Notes: generated from the letters alone by a model not told the origin. DNA of 23,132 bases from CAYIVF01 sp964366875 (GCA_964366875.1 CAYIVF010000009.1:1-23132), one strand, 5' to 3'. Shown: positions 1 through 6,972, counted from the first letter of the stretch. Numbers and translations are program-made.

Positions 1-1461
1 AGTTATGAATTTTTGACATCTCCGGAATGGTTGGGATTGGATAAGAATAAAATTGCCATTTCTGTTTTTGAGGGGGACGCTGATGCACCTTTTGATGAAG
101 AGGCCTACGATGTTTGGAGAAAACTGGAGATTCCTGAAAAGCGAATAGCCAAATTACCGAAGGAAAATAATTGGTGGGGTCCAGCTGGAGAAACAGGCCC
201 TTGCGGGCCAGATACCGAAATGTTTTATTGGGCGGGGGATCCTAATGAAGTGCCCGAGAGTTTTAATGGAGATAATCCATTGTGGCTGGAAATTTGGAAT
301 GATGTTTTTATGCAATATGTTAAAGATGAAAAGGGAAACTATCTGCTGGCAAAACAAAAGAATGTTGACACTGGAATGGGACTGGAAAGAACGTTAGCTG
401 TTTTAAACGGGAAAGAAACAGTTTTTGAAACAGATTTGTTCTTGCCTTTGATTGAAGAAATAGAAAAACTATCAGGCGTAAGTTATTGCGGTGTCGGAGA
501 TCGCAATACTCAGCGGTTATTTAGAATAATTGCTGACCATATAAAAAGTTCTGTTTTTTTGGCATCAGAGGGAGTTGTTCCTTCAAATGTTGAACAAGGC
601 TATATTTTAAGAAGATTGTTAAGGAGAGCTATCAGGTACGGAAAAATTTTGAAAATGCCAGATGATTTTTTATCCCTGCTGATAAAAGAAGTAGTTGCAA
701 TTTATAAAAATGTTTACCCAGAATTAGCAAAAAAAGAAAATGAGATTATTTCTATTGTGCGACAAGAAGAAGAGAAATTTGAAAAAACTTTAGAACAGGG
801 TTTAAAAGAGTTTGAAAAATTAGATAATATATCGGGCAAAGATGCCTTTTTACTTTATCAATCATACGGTTTTCCCATTGAAATAACAGAAGAACTAGCT
901 AAAGAGAAGGGCTTGAGAATTGATGTTGATGAATTTAAAAAAGAGTTGGAAAAACATCAGGAATTATCTCGTACTGCTTCGGCTGGAATGTTTAAAGGAG
1001 GGTTGGCTGATGCGAGTTTGGAGACAATTAAATTGCATACTGCGGCTCATTTGATGCTGGCTGGTTTGAGAAAAGTATTGGGCGACCACGTTGTGCAGAA
1101 AGGAAGCAATATTACAGCTGAAAGATTAAGGTTTGATTTTTCTCATTCTGAAAAAATGACAAAAGAGCAAATAAAAGAGACAGAAAATTTTGTAAATGAT
1201 ATAATAAAACAAGACCTGCCTGTGGGCTTTGAAGAAATGACTTTAGAAAAAGCCAGGGAGTTAAATGCTATGGGCGTTTTTGAATCAAAGTACGGAGAGA
1301 TGATAAAGGTTTATACTATAGGTTCTGGAGATAAAATAATCAGCAGGGAAATTTGCGGAGGTCCTCATGTTGAGCGTACAGGAATTTTAGGGCATTTTAA
1401 AATACAAAAAGAAGAAAGCTCTTCTTCGGGAGTAAGAAGAATTAAAGCAACGTTAGAATAA
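1..1461 (+). CDS. alaS: Alanine--tRNA ligase, 3' part (5' end outside window)
   Basis: Charges tRNA-Ala with alanine and hydrolyses mischarged Ser/Gly-tRNA. The reading frame is open from base 1 (S-Y-E-F-L-T-S-P-E-W), so the gene begins before the window; roughly 100 N-terminal residues are inferred missing by comparison with E. coli AlaRS. Visible are the class II catalytic stretch TGPCGPDTEMFY, the DTGMGLER motif, and the editing-domain zinc ligands HTAAH and CGGPH near the end. The protein stops right after the editing core (GVRRIKATLE). The usual linker and C-terminal oligomerisation/tRNA-elbow domain (C-Ala) are absent, and the TAA is followed after 25 bases by the next gene, so no frameshifted remainder is hidden downstream. 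Identification is secure; the short form fits reduced CPR synthetases. Confidence 0.96.
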   Translation, partial: SYEFLTSPEWLGLDKNKIAISVFEGDADAPFDEEAYDVWRKLEIPEKRIAKLPKENNWWGPAGETGPCGPDTEMFYWAGDPNEVPESFNGDNPLWLEIWNDVFMQYVKDEKGNYLLAKQKNVDTGMGLERTLAVLNGKETVFETDLFLPLIEEIEKLSGVSYCGVGDRNTQRLFRIIADHIKSSVFLASEGVVPSNVEQGYILRRLLRRAIRYGKILKMPDDFLSLLIKEVVAIYKNVYPELAKKENEIISIVRQEEEKFEKTLEQGLKEFEKLDNISGKDAFLLYQSYGFPIEITEELAKEKGLRIDVDEFKKELEKHQELSRTASAGMFKGGLADASLETIKLHTAAHLMLAGLRKVLGDHVVQKGSNITAERLRFDFSHSEKMTKEQIKETENFVNDIIKQDLPVGFEEMTLEKARELNAMGVFESKYGEMIKVYTIGSGDKIISREICGGPHVERTGILGHFKIQKEESSSSGVRRIKATLE

Positions 1462-1486
1462 AATTAATGTAAACATTCAATAAATT

Positions 1487-2767
1487 ATGGCTAAGAAAAT
1501 ATACGACATCATTCCGCCAAAGCTCGCGCACCAAGTTCAAGAACAGATTAAAGACTTTTTGGGCGATAATAAAAAAAGAAAACACAGAAGAAACCGTAGA
1601 AAAGAAAGGCAGTTTTTTCAGAAACCGGTTTTTGCCATATTTGGCGTTATTGTGTTGGTTTTGGCCGTATATTTATTCTTTAAACTTCCTAAAGCTAACA
1701 TAGAGATTTGGCCCAAGGTAGATGTTTTAAGTTTTCAACAAACAATAGCAGCAGACAAGTCTGCTCTTTCGGTTGATTTGACAGAAGCTGTAATTCCCGC
1801 CCAATATTTTGATGAAACGAAGCAAGGATCCGAGGATTTTCCAGCTACCGGCAACGCATCAAACGAGGGCAAGGCTGCAGGCACCATTACGGTTTATAAC
1901 AAATATAATCCGCCAGCTCCTCTTACCTTAAAAACAGGCACGCATTTTCTGTCAGATTCCGGTAAATATTTTGTCACCTTGCAAAAAATCACAATTCCGG
2001 CAGCTAAAAAAACAGGCAGTAAAATTACGCCGGGCTCCGTACAAGTAAAAGTAGAGGCTGCTGAAGGCGGGGAAAGCTATAATATAAAGGCTGCTAAATT
2101 TTCTGTGCCTAAATTATCAGGCACTCCATATTTTTACAGCATATATGCAGAGTCTGCTGAAGCAATGGCTGGCGGCTTCGCTGGTAAAGTAAAAAAAGTT
2201 ACAGATGATGACATTGCCAGAGCCAAAGATGTTTTAACTAAAAAACTTTTGTCTGATGCAGAGTCCTCTATAAAAAGCAAAATCTCATCTGACTATATTT
2301 TATTAGACAACGCAATCTCTTCTGAAACTGTTTCAGCTTCAACTAACACAAAGTCCGGGACAGTGGTTGATAGTTTTACATACGAAGCTAATGTCAGGGC
2401 CAGCGCTTTAGTGTTTAAAAAATCTGATTTAGAAAAATTTGCCAAAGACTATATTATCTCTAAAATACCAGACAAGAAGACTATGCTGGATAAAACCTTT
2501 AATTTGAGTTATAGCGCTAAAAGTATTGATATTAAGGGCGGCAAGGCACCGCTTGATTTAGATTTTTCAGCAGGAATTTACCAAAATATTGATACAAACT
2601 TCTTAATACCTTTATTGACCAGAAAAAACAGCAGCCAGATAAACGAAACAATTAGTAACAGCTTGGGAGATCAGGTTTCTAATATAAAGATTAGCTTCTG
2701 GCCGTTTTGGGTCACGTCCGCCCCTAAAAGCCAAAAGACAGTTAAAATTGACCTAAAGTTTGAATAG
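1487..2767 (+). CDS. Membrane-anchored baseplate-J-like protein
   Basis: 426 residues. The N-terminal 45 residues are strongly basic (KKRKHRRNRRKERQ), followed by one transmembrane helix at about 47-66 (FAIFGVIVLVLAVYLFF) and a large extracytoplasmic region, giving an N-in, C-out topology. Residues ~125-200 have the pattern G-T-I-T-V-Y-N-K-Y...L-K-T-G-T-F...P-G-S-V-V-V-A-E-G-G-Y-N. I associate this with the baseplate J/gp47-like fold found in phage tails and in many CPR and Firmicutes membrane proteins. No enzymatic motif is seen. It lies between alaS and the promoter of infA and is probably read through from alaS. A role in the cell envelope is inference. The fold assignment is moderate and should be tested by a profile search; the topology is clear. 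Confidence 0.75.
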   Translation: MAKKIYDIIPPKLAHQVQEQIKDFLGDNKKRKHRRNRRKERQFFQKPVFAIFGVIVLVLAVYLFFKLPKANIEIWPKVDVLSFQQTIAADKSALSVDLTEAVIPAQYFDETKQGSEDFPATGNASNEGKAAGTITVYNKYNPPAPLTLKTGTHFLSDSGKYFVTLQKITIPAAKKTGSKITPGSVQVKVEAAEGGESYNIKAAKFSVPKLSGTPYFYSIYAESAEAMAGGFAGKVKKVTDDDIARAKDVLTKKLLSDAESSIKSKISSDYILLDNAISSETVSASTNTKSGTVVDSFTYEANVRASALVFKKSDLEKFAKDYIISKIPDKKTMLDKTFNLSYSAKSIDIKGGKAPLDLDFSAGIYQNIDTNFLIPLLTRKNSSQINETISNSLGDQVSNIKISFWPFWVTSAPKSQKTVKIDLKFE

Positions 2768-2770
2768 GAC

Positions 2771-2799
2771 TTGACCTTTATAACACATTTTGCTATTAT
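2771..2799 (+). promoter_or_regulatory. Sigma-70-type promoter of the infA/ribosomal protein cluster
   Basis: TTGACC (2771-2776), a 17-bp spacer, then TATTAT (2794-2799), with TGC just before it giving an extended -10. Transcription would start near 2806, leaving only about 9 bases before the infA ATG at 2815 and no Shine-Dalgarno sequence. The message is therefore predicted to be almost leaderless. Confidence 0.72.
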
Positions 2800-2814
2800 T
2801 TGTAATATAGTCAA

Positions 2815-3057
2815 ATGCCCCAAAGCGATCAAAACAACAATAAAAATACAAAAGTAATCAAAGTGCAGGGGAAGGTGATAGAAGCTTTACCAAACACTTT
2901 TTTTAAAGTAGTGTTAGATGATGGAAGAGAAATCTTAGGATTTCTTTCCGGCAAGATGCGAATGAATAGAATTACCATCTTGCCGGGAGATAAAGTTTCG
3001 GTAGAGATGACTCCATACGACGATAAAAAAGGAAGAATTGTTTATCGACTTAAATAA
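2815..3057 (+). CDS. infA: Translation initiation factor IF-1
   Basis: 80-residue S1/OB-fold protein that occupies the ribosomal A site during initiation. The whole length matches the family: G-K-V-I-E-A-L-P-N-T-F-F-K-V, then S-G-K-M-R-M-N, G-D-K-V-S-V-E-M-T-P-Y-D and the terminal K-G-R-I-V-Y-R. About 10 polar residues (QSDQNNNKN) precede the OB fold, slightly more than usual. It is the first gene behind the promoter at 2771-2799, only about 9 bases from the predicted start of transcription, and its stop codon abuts the hairpin element at 3057-3136. It is the usual neighbour of rpmJ and rpsM in bacteria. Very secure. Confidence 0.98.
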   Translation: MPQSDQNNNKNTKVIKVQGKVIEALPNTFFKVVLDDGREILGFLSGKMRMNRITILPGDKVSVEMTPYDDKKGRIVYRLK

Positions 3058-3136
3058 AGCGGAAAACAAGAAAATTTTTCAACGCCCGCCAAACCCACAG
3101 CCAGCCCGAATCGAAAAATTTTCTTGTTTTCCGCTT
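3057..3136 (+). repeat. Hairpin element copy 1 (conserved C-rich loop, 24-bp perfect stem)
   Basis: Perfect inverted repeat of 24 bp: 3057-3080 pairs with 3113-3136. The loop of 32 bases holds a 28-base core at 3083-3110 that includes CCCACAGCCAGCCCGAA. The left arm starts at the last base of the infA stop codon. The same core recurs at 5931-6006 (opposite strand, one mismatch) and at 8527-8606 (about 21 of 28 positions), each time with a different but complementary stem. There is no T-run after the right arm, so a plain terminator is unlikely in this orientation. It sits between infA and rpmJ. Confidence 0.9.
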
Positions 3137-3152
3137 GTATAGTTTTTAATTT

Positions 3153-3269
3153 ATGAAGGTACGACCATCAGTTAAAAAGATTTGTAAAGATTGTAAAATC
3201 GTCAGAAGAGAGGGTCATATTTATGTTATCTGCAAAAAGAATCCCAAGCACAAACAAAGACAAGGATAA
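3153..3269 (+). CDS. rpmJ: 50S ribosomal protein L36
   Basis: 38 residues, beginning MKVRPSVKKICKDC and ending KHKQRQG, matching bacterial L36 over its full length. The zinc ligands are intact: C11, C14, C27 and H33. L36 binds near the 23S rRNA domains II and VI junction in the large subunit. It lies 16 bases downstream of the hairpin element and 16 bases upstream of rpsM, the usual order infA-rpmJ-rpsM. The spacer before the ATG is AT-rich with no Shine-Dalgarno sequence. Secure despite its small size because every family position can be recognised. Confidence 0.97.
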   Translation: MKVRPSVKKICKDCKIVRREGHIYVICKKNPKHKQRQG

Positions 3270-3285
3270 TTAATTTTTAAATATT

Positions 3286-3675
3286 ATGCCGCGTATCGCA
3301 GGAGTAAATATTCCTGAAAACAAAAGAATAGAAGTCTCTCTAACATATATCTACGGAATAGGCAGGAGTTTGAGCAGAAAGATTCTTGGAGAATTGAAGA
3401 TAGATATAAATAAAAAGGCATCAGGCTTAACTCCAAAAGAAGTCAATGATTTAAAAGAGCTTATTGAAAAGAATCACAAGATTGAGGGAGATTTGAGAAG
3501 GCAGGTTATGCTCAATATTAAAAGGTTAAAAGATATTGGCGCTTGGCGCGGAGTACGCCATACAAAAGGTTTGCCGGTAAGGGGCCAAAGGACCAAAACC
3601 AACACAAGAACAGTCAGGGGCAATGTAAGAAAGACAATGGGTTCTGGCCGCAAGCCGCCGGCAGCTCCAACGTAA
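3286..3675 (+). CDS. rpsM: 30S ribosomal protein S13
   Basis: 129 residues, in the usual size range. It starts MPRIAGVNIP and shows the helix-turn-helix-like segment (Y-I-Y-G-I-G-R-S-L-S) and the C-terminal signature R-G-V-R-H-T-K-G-L-P-V-R-G-Q-R-T-K-T-N-T-R-T. S13 sits in the 30S head and contacts the P-site tRNA and the B1 bridges. The tail RKTMGSGRKPPAAPT is family-like. The ATG lies 16 bases after rpmJ; rpsK follows after 7 bases. No Shine-Dalgarno sequence is visible. Confidence 0.98.
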   Translation: MPRIAGVNIPENKRIEVSLTYIYGIGRSLSRKILGELKIDINKKASGLTPKEVNDLKELIEKNHKIEGDLRRQVMLNIKRLKDIGAWRGVRHTKGLPVRGQRTKTNTRTVRGNVRKTMGSGRKPPAAPT

Positions 3676-3682
3676 TGTTTTT

Positions 3683-4138
3683 ATGGGAAAAAAACATATT
3701 ATAGAGACAAACCAAGAGGAACTGCTCAAAGAGAAAGAAAAGATAGAAGAAACACTCAAAAAAGAAGCAAAGGTAAAGCCTACAGCTGCAGGAGTGCAGG
3801 AGGCTAAGATTTATGTTTCCTCTTCGTATAACAATACATTGGTGACCCTTACTAATTTAAGGGGCCAAGTTTTAGCTTGGAAGTCAGCTGGTTCGGTTGG
3901 TTTTAAGGGAACTAAAAAAGCTACTTCTTTTGCTGCTTCCAGGGTAGCTGAGGCAATAGCTAATATATGCAAGAAATTAGCCGTTGAAAAAATAGAGGTT
4001 TTAATAAAAGGAATTGGAGCCGGCCGCGAATCAGTTGTGAGGTCATTAGTTGCGCAAGGATTAAACATCGTGTCAATTAAAGACGTGACACCGATTCCTC
4101 ATAATGGATGCAGGCCTAAAAAAACAAGAAGGGTATAA
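3683..4138 (+). CDS. rpsK: 30S ribosomal protein S11 with N-terminal extension
   Basis: 151 residues; the S11 core begins at about residue 40 (EAKIYVSSSYNNTLVTLTN) and ends with the signature D-V-T-P-I-P-H-N-G-C-R-P-K-K-T-R-R-V. S11 lines the mRNA exit/E-site platform of the 30S subunit. The first ~38 residues (MGKKHIIETNQEELLKEKEK...) form a highly charged, probably helical extension longer than in common model bacteria. The ATG at 3683 is 7 bases after the rpsM stop. No later ATG lies in the extension (the next Met in the frame is absent), and an alternative start such as GTG near the core is possible but less likely. Confidence 0.96.
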   Translation: MGKKHIIETNQEELLKEKEKIEETLKKEAKVKPTAAGVQEAKIYVSSSYNNTLVTLTNLRGQVLAWKSAGSVGFKGTKKATSFAASRVAEAIANICKKLAVEKIEVLIKGIGAGRESVVRSLVAQGLNIVSIKDVTPIPHNGCRPKKTRRV

Positions 4139-4145
4139 AATTATC

Positions 4146-4775
4146 ATGCAATACGATCAATGCAAAACATGCAGAAGGCTTGGGCAGAAACTCTTTTTAA
4201 AAGGGGATCGTTGTTTTTCGCCTAAGTGCGCAATGGTAAAAAGAGCTTACCCTCCTGGTCTTCAGAAAAAGAGAAGGGGAGGTTCGCCATCTGCATTTAA
4301 AAAATCTTTAGAAGAAAAGCAAACTCTTAAAAAATGGTACGGTCTTTCTGAAAGGCAGTTTAAAAAATATGTTAAGGAAACTTTGGAAAAAATGGGCAAG
4401 GTTGAAAACGTTTCTGCCGAGCTTATTAAACGACTGGAAAAAAGGCTGGACAATGTTGTTTTTCGTTTAGGTTTTGCCAAATCGAGAGTTCAGGCAAGAC
4501 AGTTAGTTTCCCATGGATACTTTTTAATCAACGGCAAACCGGTTAACATTCCTTCTTATGCAGTTAAAAAAGGAGATACAGTTTCAATAAAAGAGCATAA
4601 AAAGCAAAAAGGAATTTTTAAAGATTTGTCAGTCCGGCTAAAAAGGAAAGAAACTCCGGTTTGGCTGGTTCTTGATAAAGATAAACTTGAAGCAAAAGCC
4701 ATTGGGGAGCCGAACTTGGAAGAAGTTAACCCCCCAGCGGAAATTTCATTAGTGTTCGAGTTTTATTCACGTTAA
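4146..4775 (+). CDS. rpsD: 30S ribosomal protein S4 (zinc-finger type)
   Basis: 209 residues from the ATG at 4146. The frame stays open upstream to 4104 inside rpsK, but the S4-like start M-Q-Y-D-Q-C-K-T-C-R-R-L-G and the 7-base spacing after the rpsK stop favour 4146. Four cysteines (C6, C9, C23, C28) form the zinc site of the C+ type S4. The S4 RNA-binding domain follows: R-L-D-N-V-V-F-R-L-G-F-A-x-S-R-x-Q-A-R-Q-L-V-S-H-G. S4 nucleates assembly of the 30S body and in many bacteria represses its own operon. The end E-I-S-L-V-F-E-F-Y-S-R is typical. It is followed by rpoA, the standard alpha-operon order. Confidence 0.97.
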   Translation: MQYDQCKTCRRLGQKLFLKGDRCFSPKCAMVKRAYPPGLQKKRRGGSPSAFKKSLEEKQTLKKWYGLSERQFKKYVKETLEKMGKVENVSAELIKRLEKRLDNVVFRLGFAKSRVQARQLVSHGYFLINGKPVNIPSYAVKKGDTVSIKEHKKQKGIFKDLSVRLKRKETPVWLVLDKDKLEAKAIGEPNLEEVNPPAEISLVFEFYSR

Positions 4776-4799
4776 TAGAAATTAAAATTTAAAAAAACT

Positions 4800-5573
4800 A
4801 TGATTCCTCTTCCATTACCTCCAAAAGTAATTCAAAAAAAGAAGAACCAGGCAATCTTTGAGATAGAAGGGCTGTATCCTGGCTATGGAGTTACCATCGG
4901 AAACTCTTTAAGAAGAGTTTTGTTAACTTCTTTGCAGGGAGCCGCTGTAACAGAAGTAAAAATTAAAGGAGTTTCACACGAATTTTCAACAATCCCCGGA
5001 GTTTTAGAGGATACCATAATGCTCCTTTTAAATATAAAGAATTTGAGATTTAAGATTTTTGAAGGAGATTCCCAGAGGTTTATCTTAAAAGCTAAAGGAG
5101 AGGGTCAGGTAAAAGGTTCTGATTTTAAGATTCCTTCGCAAGTAAAACTTGCTAATCCGGATTTACACATTGCTACCATAACAGATAAAAAAACAGAACT
5201 TGAAATAGAAATTCAGATTGAAAAAGGCATAGGTTATGAACCTAAAGACCAGAGAAAGACCAAAAAACCAGAGATAGGAGCTATCGCTTTAGATGCTATT
5301 TTCACTCCAATAAAGAACGTAAACTTTCAGGTAGAAAACATGCGCGTGGGAGACAGAACAGATTTTGATAAGTTAAGCTTAGAAATAGAGACTGACGGCA
5401 CTATTACTCCCGAAGAAGCCTTTTTTGAAGCTTGTGATATTTTAATAAAACACTTTAATGTAATATTTGAGGGGAAAGCCGTAAAGGTTGAAGAGGGGGA
5501 CCCAAAGGGTACCCCAGTAAAAAATACTAAAAAAGCAGTTAAACCGAAAAGAAAAACAAAAAAGAAACAATAA
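4800..5573 (+). CDS. rpoA: RNA polymerase alpha subunit lacking the C-terminal domain
   Basis: 257 residues, against roughly 310-330 in typical bacteria. The N-terminal dimerisation/assembly domain is complete: L-Y-P-G-Y-G-V-T-I-G-N-S-L-R-R-V-L-L near residue 25, H-E-F-S-T-I-P-G-V-L-E-D near 60, and the N-F-x-V-E-x-M-R-V-G-x-x-T-D-x-D-K-L segment near 175-195. After about residue 232 there is only a lysine-rich tail (KNTKKAVKPKRKTKKKQ) in place of the helix-hairpin-helix alpha-CTD that binds UP elements and activators. The rplQ ATG follows 2 bases after the stop, so no displaced CTD can lie downstream. The basic tail may still touch DNA, which is inference. Confidence 0.97.
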   Translation: MIPLPLPPKVIQKKKNQAIFEIEGLYPGYGVTIGNSLRRVLLTSLQGAAVTEVKIKGVSHEFSTIPGVLEDTIMLLLNIKNLRFKIFEGDSQRFILKAKGEGQVKGSDFKIPSQVKLANPDLHIATITDKKTELEIEIQIEKGIGYEPKDQRKTKKPEIGAIALDAIFTPIKNVNFQVENMRVGDRTDFDKLSLEIETDGTITPEEAFFEACDILIKHFNVIFEGKAVKVEEGDPKGTPVKNTKKAVKPKRKTKKKQ

Positions 5574-5575
5574 AC

Positions 5576-5926
5576 ATGCGGAAATTAAACAAAGGCAGAA
5601 AATTATCCAGGAGAAAGGGACCGAGAAAAGCTTTATTAAAATCATTAGCTAATAATCTTTTTTTGCACGAGAAAATTAAGACTACAGAAGCTAAAGCAAA
5701 GGAATTAAGACCAATAGCTGAAAAAATGATAACTCGCGCAAAAAAGGCTACTGTTGCAAACCGCAGAGCATTGGTTTTAGGACTTGATGTAAAAATAGTA
5801 AAGAAGCTGGTTGATGAAATTGCTCCGAGATACAAAGAAAGAAACGGAGGCTACACAAGGATTACAAAGCTGGGCCCGCGCAATTCGGATGGAGCTCATA
5901 TGGTAATAATAGAACTTGTTAAGTAG
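5576..5926 (+). CDS. rplQ: 50S ribosomal protein L17
   Basis: 116 residues. Begins M-R-K-L-N-K-G-R-K-L-S-R, with the family block H-E-K-I-K-T-T-E-A-K-A-K-E-L-R-P-x-A-E-K-M-I-T and the end G-P-R-N-S-D-G-A-H-M-V-I-I-E-L. L17 binds near the exit tunnel of the large subunit. The start is 2 bases after the rpoA stop, so the two are translationally linked, the usual alpha-operon arrangement. The stop TAG lies 4 bases before the second hairpin element (5931-6006). Confidence 0.98.
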   Translation: MRKLNKGRKLSRRKGPRKALLKSLANNLFLHEKIKTTEAKAKELRPIAEKMITRAKKATVANRRALVLGLDVKIVKKLVDEIAPRYKERNGGYTRITKLGPRNSDGAHMVIIELVK

Positions 5927-5930
5927 TTTA

Positions 5931-6006
5931 ATGCGGAATTGAGAAAAGTTTTCGTTCGGGCTGGCCGTGGGTTTGGCGGGCGCGAAAACTTTTCTCAATT
6001 CCGCAT
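5931..6006 (-). repeat. Hairpin element copy 2 (opposite orientation, 24-bp perfect stem)
   Basis: Perfect inverted repeat of 24 bp (5931-5954 with 5983-6006) around a 28-base loop. Read on the minus strand the loop contains CCCACGGCCAGCCCGAA, matching the copy at 3057-3136 with one difference over 28 bases. The stem sequence is not the same as in copy 1, although both have an outer GCGGAA block and an inner A-run/T-run. It lies between rplQ and rplM, 4 bases after one gene and 9 bases before the next. Confidence 0.9.
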
Positions 6007-6015
6007 ATTATAATT

Positions 6016-6375
6016 ATGGAAAAAGTGCAAAGAAAAATTCATACAATTGACGCGGAAAATAAATCTTTGGGCAGATTGGCTGTTGAAGTTGCTGTTTTAT
6101 TAAGGGGCAAGAATAAGCCGGACTTTGTACCCTATAAAGACGTGGGAGATGTTGTTATTGTAAAAAATATTGATAAGATGAAATTTACCGGCAACAAGCT
6201 GGAGAACAAAAAATATTTTCGTTTTACAGGATATTTAGGAAACCTGAAGACAACCACATTAAAAGAATTTTTGATTAAAAAAGGTCCCAAAGAGGTCTTA
6301 CGCACGGCAGTAATGGGCATGTTAACAAAAAATAAGCTCAGGGCAAAACAAATTAAAAGATTGAGATTTGAATAA
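6016..6375 (+). CDS. rplM: 50S ribosomal protein L13 (short form)
   Basis: 119 residues against about 142 in E. coli. Motifs: H-T-I-D-A-E-N-K-S-L-G-R-L-A near the start, L-L-R-G-K-N-K-P-D-F-x-P-Y-x-D-V-G-D-V-V-I-V, the Y-x-F-T-G-Y-L-G-N block and V-M-G-M-L-x-K-N-K-L. The protein stops after K-R-L-R-F-E and lacks the usual C-terminal tail. L13 is an early assembly protein of the 50S subunit. It is the usual partner of rpsI, which follows after 2 bases. The TATAAT-like bases at 6009-6014 abut its ATG and are not taken as a promoter. Confidence 0.97.
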   Translation: MEKVQRKIHTIDAENKSLGRLAVEVAVLLRGKNKPDFVPYKDVGDVVIVKNIDKMKFTGNKLENKKYFRFTGYLGNLKTTTLKEFLIKKGPKEVLRTAVMGMLTKNKLRAKQIKRLRFE

Positions 6376-6377
6376 TT

Positions 6378-6911
6378 ATGCCAAAAACTACGACTAAAAA
6401 ACCAAAAGTTAAAAATCCTGCCCCTATTGTTCAATCGCCTCAGGATTTTGCAGATGAGATGGGAGATGACGATATATCAAAAGAGATTGCAAAGACAATA
6501 AAAGAAGCATCGGGCTCGCCAGACCGTTATTTTGAAGCTATTGGCAGAAGAAAGACAGCAGTAGCTAGAGTAAGGCTTTACACAAAAGGAGACAAAGAGT
6601 TTTTAGTAAACAACAAACCCTATAAGCAATATTTTTCATCAGCAGAAGACCAGCAAACAGCAGTGTCTTCTATGACAAAAATGAAATGTTTAGATAAGTT
6701 TAGGGTAACAGTGGTGGTAAAAGGCGGAGGACACCGCGCTCAGTCAGAGGCCGTAAGGCACGGCACAGCAAGAGTGCTTGTAGGGTTTAACCAGAATTTT
6801 AGAAAGAGATTAAGAAAAGCAGGATTTCTGACAAGAGACCCGAGAATGAGAGAAAGAAAGAAGTTCGGATTAAAACGTGCTAGACGAGCTCCCCAGTGGG
6901 CAAAACGTTAA
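6378..6911 (+). CDS. rpsI: 30S ribosomal protein S9 with N-terminal extension
   Basis: 177 residues. The S9 core starts near residue 50 (R-Y-F-E-A-I-G-R-R-K-T-A-V-A-R-V-R-L) and ends with the conserved basic tail R-A-R-R-A-P-Q-W-A-K-R, whose last residues reach the P-site tRNA. The end is usually S-K-R; here it is A-K-R. The first ~48 residues (TTTKKPKVKNPAP... then an acidic patch DEMGDDDISKEI) are an added, probably disordered extension. Start chosen because it is 2 bases after the rplM stop. A strong intrinsic terminator at 6919-6942 closes the cluster just after this gene. Confidence 0.97.
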   Translation: MPKTTTKKPKVKNPAPIVQSPQDFADEMGDDDISKEIAKTIKEASGSPDRYFEAIGRRKTAVARVRLYTKGDKEFLVNNKPYKQYFSSAEDQQTAVSSMTKMKCLDKFRVTVVVKGGGHRAQSEAVRHGTARVLVGFNQNFRKRLRKAGFLTRDPRMRERKKFGLKRARRAPQWAKR

Positions 6912-6918
6912 AACTTAG

Positions 6919-6942
6919 AAAAGCCGCCAGAAGGCGGCTTTT
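6919..6942 (+). terminator. Intrinsic terminator after rpsI
   Basis: A 10-bp perfect stem, AAAAGCCGCC (6919-6928) with GGCGGCTTTT (6933-6942), around an AGAA loop, followed by further T-rich sequence. It lies 8 bases after the rpsI stop and separates the ribosomal cluster from the accessory genes. Confidence 0.92.
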
Positions 6943-6944
6943 GG

Positions 6945-6972
6945 TTTACTTTTTTTTGACATCTGCTATGAT
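6945..6972 (+). promoter_or_regulatory. Probable extended -10 promoter for the MazG-like gene
   Basis: TTTACT (6945-6950), 16-bp spacer, TATGAT (6967-6972), preceded by TGC (6964-6966), an extended -10. It starts right behind the rpsI terminator. The transcript would carry a leader of about 75 bases up to the ATG at 7057. Confidence 0.5.

Noticed and set aside
4104..4146. An rpsD start at 4104 inside rpsK
   Set aside because: The 14 extra residues would overlap rpsK and match no S4 N-terminus; the ATG at 4146 gives the zinc-finger start.
6006..6016. A TATAAT sequence directly before the rplM ATG, suggesting a promoter
   Set aside because: It abuts the start codon and has no -35 box at a proper distance; a transcript from it would begin inside rplM.
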